From Henningerozyma blattae CBS 6284 (Eukaryota > Ascomycota > Saccharomycetes > Saccharomycetales > Saccharomycetaceae): 64,000 nucleotides of DNA. Below the pieces are notes generated by a model. It saw only the letters and a list, made by a program, of their open reading frames with translations, was not told the DNA's origin and searched no databases. The stretch spans positions 682,001 to 746,000 of the forward strand of contig NC_020186.1 in assembly GCF_000315915.1 (NCBI RefSeq), in the 5' to 3' direction. Both the position numbers and the translations under genes were made by a program. Numbering within the stretch: the stretch's first letter is position 1; each line of letters opens with the position of its first letter. This document shows positions 53,201-61,164 of the stretch, piece by piece.

Positions 53201-53989
53201 AATACCGGGAACTTTAGAGATACCTTAAAGACCAATCTCAACAATGTAGAGTCAAACAATAGTGATACTGAAGAAGAACCGCGCTCACCTTCAGAAGCTC
53301 CTTCGATGACATCATCTATGAGTAATTTATTATCTGAAAACTCTGCTAGGTCACATTTGTTTTCAGAACCTTTAATTGAAGATACTCCATTAAGAACTAC
53401 AAGCATTGCAAGCGGCCAAACTGCACCTCTCAGTCCTGGAAATGATGATCATAATTTTACTCAAATAAATTATGATAATTTTGAAGCTCAGTCATATAAA
53501 AGTAGATCCTTTATCAAGCCTATTAGTGATTTATTTATTAACATCTTTTCTTTAAACAAGTTTAATTCGGGGTGGCTAAGAGGAAGGGCTGTAGTTGTAC
53601 TAATTCAACAATTATTTGGGAGCACAACTGAAAAATATATTAGAGATAGTTTTAGAAGATATACTACGGAACAGCATATTGCAGAAGAGCTATATCGTCT
53701 GAAAGTTCATTTATGGGGGTTAGATGGTTTAAAAAGGAAAAACAGACAAAAGTCAAGTGAAGTATCTTTAGAAAAGACTAAATTAGAATTACTGAAAAAC
53801 AGAACTAATAGCAAAAAAATGTTTCAAACCTTAATGATAGAATTATGTGGAAGAGTTGTAGGTGGCCATAGATCTAAAAAGGCCTCCAACCGTATCCATG
53901 ATATGTTACAAAATTCATACTTAAACGCAAGTTTATTGTTTGAAATATTAGATGCTACCCTTGATGAGTTTATATTTAAGAGTATGTAA
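50288..53989 (+). CDS. MDM1: ER-vacuole/lipid-droplet tether Mdm1 (sorting nexin family)
   Basis: ER-anchored protein that bridges to the vacuole and lipid droplets and acts in sphingolipid and fatty-acid handling. 1233 residues against 1127 in yeast. Parts in order: an N-terminal membrane anchor (~10-45), a PXA domain (~85-270, around ELCDIIHYVIDDYVMNWFYHL), a long less conserved middle with acidic Ser-rich stretches, a PX domain (~855-975, around WEVARRFSEFVKLNSHLKRHF), a Ser-rich linker, and a nexin-C domain (~1085-1230). It lies between TMA23 and RRN9; SEC65 follows, as next to S. cerevisiae YML104C. Confidence 0.94.
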   Translation: MNQLYLYFLGFTWLVIVRHNFILSFLVGAAPILLIFIYLALFSSYDEVNIVVPKSLNTLNTRIKDEENQNVSTTIESLENRENNHFLEDYPEISKELCDIIHYVIDDYVMNWFYHLNPSQDSPFPKTVELILKSIVESISNNLKNNDMTEFFILRLIPIFNLHFNAYNTSVKNIKTNQQSSNINLAERGIFQNTDLELAVEFNNIYRIHSALSLRTNKLKQDILNYSRTISVKLLSTLLDDTDLSSPLISSLIREIVATSLLNPLLSKYSEPDNWNELLLSVSKNILKERDQVYEIKKILSKEIRDENFHNEEVKSFSNLNDFPRLSIDFTEKQFETFLKCLNSLNTKSDLKVLQLQLIPCLLKINRTPVLTKDEQIFQKRLILSLNLIKSKLYIIDPKSKRASLTLNSTASTLDDSSSSIDTLLKEFEFIIKTISLDTILLDKNCITYFFEYLKSLPTNDGEIILEYWLTVKKIKNPLENPFSDTFVATLSKADLLNIWDIKEKYFNQENNLQVMNKINQELTNNIQYTTTDEEQFCSDTDTSSLVRKSILLLQIQSETILNDKYFENFKKSDFFLKMVSNPNFNSNELYSLFFKNDNKISRSRTRKDRSSSLVDQKPQNVNAVKIFTNPNLNEALDNILHEDTKRVHKKTKSPNDFLFGEDNLFNNSTPKLFEDERSKVYSSPNILKDRNKSTQSEMLQKNRPVLKTSSSDPEFINIVTTSPILTSVDSNSDSDLDDMIGKNSSQSALNADSDVDDEDIFEDNKSLIKQTSKNINFKEEIGNLTISMDQIEKELNLLKHLLLKAELTNSKEQLHILQKSQRSLTRELINKDLLKQQYIVQENAKSLYGKTKLFIRSYFSDDIFDDGNEIVYYLITVNYIINGQLKTWEVARRFSEFVKLNSHLKRHFKKLVYHLQGKDGFPKKVHVSLKYHISKTLLYDERKSKLENYLRQLLIIPEICEDDFLKKFLTNTGNFRDTLKTNLNNVESNNSDTEEEPRSPSEAPSMTSSMSNLLSENSARSHLFSEPLIEDTPLRTTSIASGQTAPLSPGNDDHNFTQINYDNFEAQSYKSRSFIKPISDLFINIFSLNKFNSGWLRGRAVVVLIQQLFGSTTEKYIRDSFRRYTTEQHIAEELYRLKVHLWGLDGLKRKNRQKSSEVSLEKTKLELLKNRTNSKKMFQTLMIELCGRVVGGHRSKKASNRIHDMLQNSYLNASLLFEILDATLDEFIFKSM

Positions 53990-54259
53990 AAAAAGTACTA
54001 TTGAATGATGCATGCATAATATTTGCAAAATTTTATTAAGTTTATACTTTCATGAAACAGGCACCAGAAATACTAGCGTGATATAACCTATAGAAGTATA
54101 ACAGTAGACTAACAATGGTCGTTATTGATAGTTCACATAAAATTTATGTAAGATAATCTCAGTAAAATAAACTATTATTCTTTTGAAGCAAAACGTCTGA
54201 ATACAATATTCTTATAGAGAATGAATATTCTTAAGATTGAGAAAATTACGTATTCCAAT

Positions 54260-55377
54260 TCATTGTACAGTAAAATCATCTTTAGTCATACCGAGAAGGT
54301 CATCGTAATGTGACTCTTCATGGTTATTATTATGAGTCTTGACATTAAAAAACACTGCAATTTCCTTTTTCAAATTCAACTCATTTGAAATTTTTAAATA
54401 TACTTCATTGTCTACTATCTTTGTATCCCTATTTTTCTTTGATTTTTTGATCTTATATTTCTTTAAAACCGTCTTTGATAGTTTAAATGGTTTTTTTTAA
54501 ATTCAATTGGTAAATCTTGATATAATTTTAAAGATTTCTTATAAATATTAGTCATATCTTCGTTCATTTGACAACCCATATTAATTATATCTTGAAAAGT
54601 AATATTCATTGGAGCATTATTGGCATATGATAACGATTTCCCCAGTGAACTTTTTCTAAGATAATCATTTTCTATTTTCTTTAGGGTATTGTTTTGAATA
54701 ACATCTAGAGTATTCAACTTATCCAAATATTGTCGTACTGGATTCTCATAAGAGTTTTTTTTCCTAGATATAACAAAATTATTGTTCAAATTCTCAAATA
54801 ATTTGTCCAATTTATCGAATATCCTAGAGTTAATATCATCAGGGATATTCAAGAGATTTATATCAGGAGATGTGATATGCTTGCTAGAATTTTTCAGTAT
54901 CAATTTCTGCCACCATGAATTTAATTCTAATGCTAACATATCTTTTCCATGTTCTAACGCCTCTACAGAAACATGTTTCATAGGAAGCTGCTCATCTGAA
55001 GAGGAGTTAGTAGATTTGATATCTTGTATATTTGGTTTTAGGAATGCATTCTTAAATGGTCTTTCTACTAACAGATGATCTTGATAAACAGAATCAGTCA
55101 TTGGGTCGATGATATTTTTCTTATTGGGCCAAGAAGTCCAGCTATCTTTAATATTAGACTTAATATAAGCATCAATTTCTTGAGGATATTTTTTCCTATT
55201 AGATCTTCTTAATAGATTTTTTAATAGGAATGTAGAATATAAATGTGTAGCTAAATCAGTTTGGTGATTTGTTTCGAATAAATTTAAAATTTCATTTGCT
55301 TCTTTTATTAAGTTTCTTAATTCTTTTTCAGTTATAGTAGATTGGGAGTCCACCCCATCTTCAAGCTGGGAAGTCAT
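54260..55377 (-). pseudogene. RRN9: RNA polymerase I upstream activation factor subunit Rrn9, split by one frameshift
   Basis: Rrn9 links UAF to TBP and the core factor at rDNA promoters. The first frame (55377-54463) gives 304 residues with the Rrn9 signature around QEIDAYIKSNIKDSWTSWP. It then runs out after FKKNHLNYQRRF. In the A8 run at minus-strand 54497-54490, one extra A lets the frame continue to the stop at 54260 (FKLSKTVLKKYKIKKSKK, ending DDFTVQ). This adds about 70 residues and gives about 370 in all, matching the 365 of S. cerevisiae Rrn9 (YMR270C). Because the factor is important for rRNA synthesis, a sequencing or assembly error in the A-run is likelier than true loss. Neighbours TMA23, SEC65 and URA5/10 support the identity. 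Confidence 0.82.
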
Positions 55378-55720
55378 TGATTATAGAATATCTAAAATAT
55401 TTTAGATCTGCCTAATTTTTTTAAGCAATTTAGTAGCATTGGATATAAATTGTAATTATAATTATGCTATTATTATTTACTGATATATTCTGTCAAAATT
55501 TATATCAAATACCAATTTTTAGAAATTGAAGATTGAATTAAAATATAGCCCGAGTCCGACAAAAACGTGATCATAAGTGAAATCCTGAAAAACATAACTT
55601 AAACATTCCAATTTTTTTTAAAATATAATGGAAAGACTAATATTAAAGAATCAATAGAAGAGATAAAGTGTTTTATGAATTAATAGACTAATTATCCCAG
55701 CCATATAAACCATATTAGAG
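55378..55720. promoter_or_regulatory. Divergent RRN9/SEC65 promoter
   Basis: 343 AT-rich bases between two start codons. A GC-richer patch (AGCCCGAGTCCGAC) lies near 55546. No named site identified. Confidence 0.5.
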
Positions 55721-56476
55721 ATGCCAGTTTTAGAGGAAATAGAAGATTATGATGATATTGATAATCTAGAGATGGATTTATCTCAATTGACCACAACAAA
55801 AAATAACAACAATAATAATAATGATATTAGCAATAATAATACAGGTATACGTCAGAGTCGTCCTGTAGAATTGCCCGTGAGCTCTGATCAAATGGCCTTT
55901 GTTAATCCTCAGACAGGACGTATTGATCACACTTCTCAACTTTCAAAAGAAGAAATGGATGAAATAAAACATTTTACCATATTTTACCCATGCTATTTCG
56001 ATAAGAAACGTTCACATAAACAGGGTCGTCGAGTACCAATTGATTTAGCTGTTGAAAATCCATTAGCAAAAACCATGGCAGATGCTGTTCAATTATTACA
56101 GTTACCTTGTATATTTGAAGCTGATAAGACGCATCCTCAAGATTTTGGTAATCCTGGTAGAGTTCGCATTCTTTTACATCAATCAAGGTTTACAAAAAAC
56201 AAGGTATTGTTAGAAATTGCTAAATATATGAAATCACATCCAACCACATTAAAATCACCAAAAGATATTCCATATGGACCTGATTTCCAAGGTGTCGAAC
56301 CTAAATTAGTACCCAAAGTAAAAGGTTTTATGATGAACGAAATTGTTCCATTACATTCTCCATTATTAATGGGCCATCCAATGACTAAGAACCTGTATGA
56401 TGCACCACCACCACCTGTCACTAATGAAAAGCAATTTAAAGCTCCAAAGAATAAATATAAGGTTATTAGAAGGTAG
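55721..56476 (+). CDS. SEC65: Signal recognition particle subunit Sec65 (SRP19)
   Basis: SRP19-type protein that binds SRP RNA and allows Srp54 loading. 251 residues against 273 in yeast. After an acidic start and an Asn run, the SRP19 domain spans about 85-185, opening with FTIFYPCYFDKKRSHKQGRRVP and continuing with NPLAKTMADAVQLL, PGRVRILL and a C-terminal basic tail (KNKYKVIRR). Its position next to MDM1 and URA5/10 matches S. cerevisiae YML104C-YML106W. Confidence 0.96.
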   Translation: MPVLEEIEDYDDIDNLEMDLSQLTTTKNNNNNNNDISNNNTGIRQSRPVELPVSSDQMAFVNPQTGRIDHTSQLSKEEMDEIKHFTIFYPCYFDKKRSHKQGRRVPIDLAVENPLAKTMADAVQLLQLPCIFEADKTHPQDFGNPGRVRILLHQSRFTKNKVLLEIAKYMKSHPTTLKSPKDIPYGPDFQGVEPKLVPKVKGFMMNEIVPLHSPLLMGHPMTKNLYDAPPPPVTNEKQFKAPKNKYKVIRR

Positions 56477-56942
56477 TTATCATCTCAAGAGTTATTTAAG
56501 ATTAATTTGATTCTGTAAATTTAATTAATTTATCGTACTGTAACATATTTTATGTAAAAAATTACTTTAGTTATATTTACACAAGAATAAGTGCAATTGA
56601 TACCTAATATTAATAGGGAAAAAGGGAGAATTATTTGGTTGTAGATTTATGTATAATAAAATAAATAAAGACTTATATACATACTAAAAGAAACAGGAAG
56701 AAATAAATTGAAAATATTAAAGAAAAGGTTGAAAAACAGACAAGGGTGTGTATACTTTAAATTATATATTTTCTTTAAATTATTTTTAGCTGCTAGAGTT
56801 TTTTGGTTTATGCTAAAGTAGAGTTTAATATACTGGATAAATGCAAAAATTTACTAAAGGAACGAATCTTCTCAGTACAAGATTTTTAATTTTTGATTTT
56901 TGATTTTTTTTTTTCTTTTTATTATTTTTTTTTAATTTTTTA
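56477..56942. other. Convergent spacer between SEC65 and URA5/10
   Basis: AT-rich 3' sequence of two converging genes, with long T-runs near 56880-56940. Nothing else seen. Confidence 0.6.
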
Positions 56943-58719
<1,777 letters not shown>

Positions 58720-59832
58720 ATGAGTTTGGAAAGCAGGCTGGATGATTTACTCAAGTGTTTGAATACATCTAATTTTACTACTATTACTACTGATATTAAG
58801 GGGAAAGTAAGAAAGAATAAAGTTCCACCGTTAGTTATTGACCCAACTACAAAGATACTTATTAGAAAATGTGCATATAAGACAATCAATGTCAACAATA
58901 ATAAGTTTCTTAAGAAAAGTCAGCAATCTCATCTGCGTTTGTTTGAAAACCTAATTGATAATCTAGTGATCAAATATCCTAATTTCCAATTATTTAATCT
59001 TGATAGTTTAATCCAAAGACTGTATTCTATTTTAAATTTGACATCTAAACATTTGTTAAATTGGGATAGAACAGTTTTAACTCCCATTACATTATCTTCT
59101 AATGGTTGGAATTGTAAAACCAATAATGATACAATTCAAAATGATTCATTAATCTGTAGTTGTGAAAGTTGTGACTCCAAATTCTTATTAGATTTCCTAA
59201 GAAATGGAACAGCAAAAGAAACATCTTTGAAAGAAATAATGAATACTCATTTTATTGATTGCCCCTGGCGGTTTAGTAAGATTGATTTACAAAAAGTTTA
59301 TTACATTAATAATTCTAATCTGATAGAAGATATAAATAGAATAGATTTTCAATTACAAAAATTTAAGGAAAAAGAAATACCTTTGGATGTTTATGATCAT
59401 CAATATCTAAAAGTTCCTCAAGTTTTGCATGATTTTTTCAAATGCAGAAACTCAAATGAATTATTATTACTTTTCTATCTTTTAAAAGGTTTCAACTTGA
59501 ATATTTCAAAATCGTTATCATCGATTAATTTACATTGTAAGATGTGTAATCATCAAATAGGAATTCGAAAATTCATGGATGATGTAAATGTTAATTACCA
59601 TTTGAGTTGGTGTAGATATTCAAATCCAAACCAATTATGTGATTCTTTAGAAACTTTAATTAATGATTCAAAAGAAAATTTAAAGAACATAAAGGTAGAT
59701 ATTGAATCAAATGAAGATATGGTCTTAAAGAATAATACTGCTATAAATGCTCAAAGAGATCAGTCAAATGATCATGATGAGATATTGCAAGATAGAATGA
59801 ATAAATTATCACAATATTTGCAAAATATTTAA
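58720..59832 (+). CDS. PML39: Nuclear basket-associated protein Pml39
   Basis: Nuclear pore basket protein that works with Mlp1/Mlp2 and helps keep unspliced mRNA in the nucleus; related to vertebrate ZC3HC1. 370 residues against 334 in yeast. The BIR-like zinc modules show as WDRTVLTPITLSSNGWNC with CSCESC and HFIDCPWR (about 106-182) and, later, HCKMCNHQIG...NYHLSWCRY (about 273-305), giving a C-x2-C...H-x3-C pattern. Position between URA5/10 and YML108W equals S. cerevisiae YML106W-YML108W. Confidence 0.9.
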   Translation: MSLESRLDDLLKCLNTSNFTTITTDIKGKVRKNKVPPLVIDPTTKILIRKCAYKTINVNNNKFLKKSQQSHLRLFENLIDNLVIKYPNFQLFNLDSLIQRLYSILNLTSKHLLNWDRTVLTPITLSSNGWNCKTNNDTIQNDSLICSCESCDSKFLLDFLRNGTAKETSLKEIMNTHFIDCPWRFSKIDLQKVYYINNSNLIEDINRIDFQLQKFKEKEIPLDVYDHQYLKVPQVLHDFFKCRNSNELLLLFYLLKGFNLNISKSLSSINLHCKMCNHQIGIRKFMDDVNVNYHLSWCRYSNPNQLCDSLETLINDSKENLKNIKVDIESNEDMVLKNNTAINAQRDQSNDHDEILQDRMNKLSQYLQNI

Positions 59833-59912
59833 AAAAATAAAAATATTTTTAGCTTTCATTATATGTTTTGCTAAATATTTACTAACATATACAATAGCAT
59901 ACATATACATAC

Positions 59913-60003
<91 letters not shown>

Positions 60004-60437
60004 TGCATACCTATATATATATAACAAGAATACCTTATATTTCTATATTCATGATTTTTTTTATTAGGATGTAATTTTACAAAGCTTTTTTTGATTAGTT
60101 AAATTATACATATAGATACAAAGCCTAGTGCACAAATACAAATATATATGCCTAATATATTCTTACTTAGGAGAAACAATTCTTGAACAAATTTGCTTGA
60201 CTATCCTTACCAACTATGAAATTTCTTAGGCTTGTTTCCCTCAATTTACACAATTTTCAAGAATTTTTGATAACAAACCGTTTATCATATTTTATAATAT
60301 ACAAAGTATGTACAGTAGCTATAAAGTTAATGTATCATGATGCCATTAATATACAAAGGAAAGAAAAAACAATATAATATTCAAAATATCAATATTAGCC
60401 TTTGAATATTTCTATAGTAAAATTTTCGCCAAAAAAT
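59833..60437. other. Convergent spacer between PML39 and YML108W-like gene
   Basis: Contains a hexanucleotide microsatellite and otherwise AT-rich 3' sequence. Confidence 0.7.
59913..60004. repeat. (ACATAC)n hexanucleotide microsatellite
   Basis: About fifteen near-perfect copies of ACATAC just past PML39, flanked by ATAC/ATAT variants. On the minus strand it creates a Cys-Val repeat frame, which is an artefact. Confidence 0.95.
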
Positions 60438-60806
60438 TTATTGATTATTTTGAACAAAATCTTTAACTTGTTCAACCACATGTTTAATATCATTATCTAA
60501 AATTAAAATTATTAATCCATCACTGGTAATTTCGTATTTAATATGACCTTCGTTGGGTATACAGATTTGTTCATCAAATTTATCAAACCATTCATTTAAA
60601 ATATCCAACTCATCTACATGGAATGGTAAAATTAACTCATCAATAAATTCATGACTCTTTTTAGGCTCTGTATTTTTTGTTGTTGTAACTTTTTCGGTAT
60701 TATCATTGGAAGAAGATTCTGATTTCAAATTAATATCATCTTCAATAGGTTCCATGTCTTCCTCTAAAAGGACCATCATTCTATAAGCAACGCTGTTGGA
60801 TGACAT
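60438..60806 (-). CDS. Conserved small protein, YML108W type
   Basis: Protein of unknown role, 122 residues against 105 in S. cerevisiae YML108W. The conserved core is HEFIDELILPFHVDELDILNEWFDKFDEQICIPNEGHIKYEI, followed by SDGLIILILD, with an acidic, less conserved insert after the start (~22-50). The yeast protein has a small alpha/beta fold and no known activity. It lies between PML39 and ZDS as in yeast. Its upstream region carries PAC and RRPE motifs, hinting at co-expression with ribosome-biogenesis genes. Confidence 0.94.
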   Translation of the reverse strand: MSSNSVAYRMMVLLEEDMEPIEDDINLKSESSSNDNTEKVTTTKNTEPKKSHEFIDELILPFHVDELDILNEWFDKFDEQICIPNEGHIKYEITSDGLIILILDNDIKHVVEQVKDFVQNNQ

Positions 60807-61164
60807 TTTATGTTATATTTGGATTATTCTTTGTTTGACTAATAAGTTGGATATTAATATCCCCCTTTACTTATTATATTATTTTTTTTTTTTAATTATT
60901 TAATATCTGCATTCTCTATAATGATTTCTTAGCTCAGCCTATTTAGGCGATGAGCTAAAATTTTTAGTTTTCTCTTAAAAAAAATATTAGTTACATGATA
61001 GCGCCATTATATGTGAACTAAAGCAAATTACAATTCTTTCATAAAATAATTTAAATATTTTTAATCTAACATAAAAACAAAAATATATATTGAATATTAA
61101 AATTCTTAAAATAAAATGTTTATATAAATAAAAGCATAAATTAATAATGGTTGTTGGAAGAAAC
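60807..61164. promoter_or_regulatory. YML108W promoter and ZDS 3' region
   Basis: Holds a palindromic block at 60929-60958 (TTAGCTCA...TGAGCTAA, 8-bp perfect arms with inner GCC/GGC), with the PAC motif embedded in its right arm and an AAAATTTTT (RRPE-like) word next to it. Confidence 0.65.
60947..60969. promoter_or_regulatory. PAC (GCGATGAG) plus RRPE-like AAAATTTTT
   Basis: GCGATGAG at 60947-60954, then TAAAATTTTTAG from 60956. The pair is the classic signature of yeast ribosome-biogenesis promoters. It lies about 140 bases before the YML108W-like start codon (that gene is on the minus strand). Both motifs are orientation-tolerant in known promoters. Confidence 0.65.

Noticed and set aside
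59809..60027. 72-codon Cys-Val repeat ORF
   Set aside because: Produced entirely by the hexanucleotide microsatellite on the minus strand.
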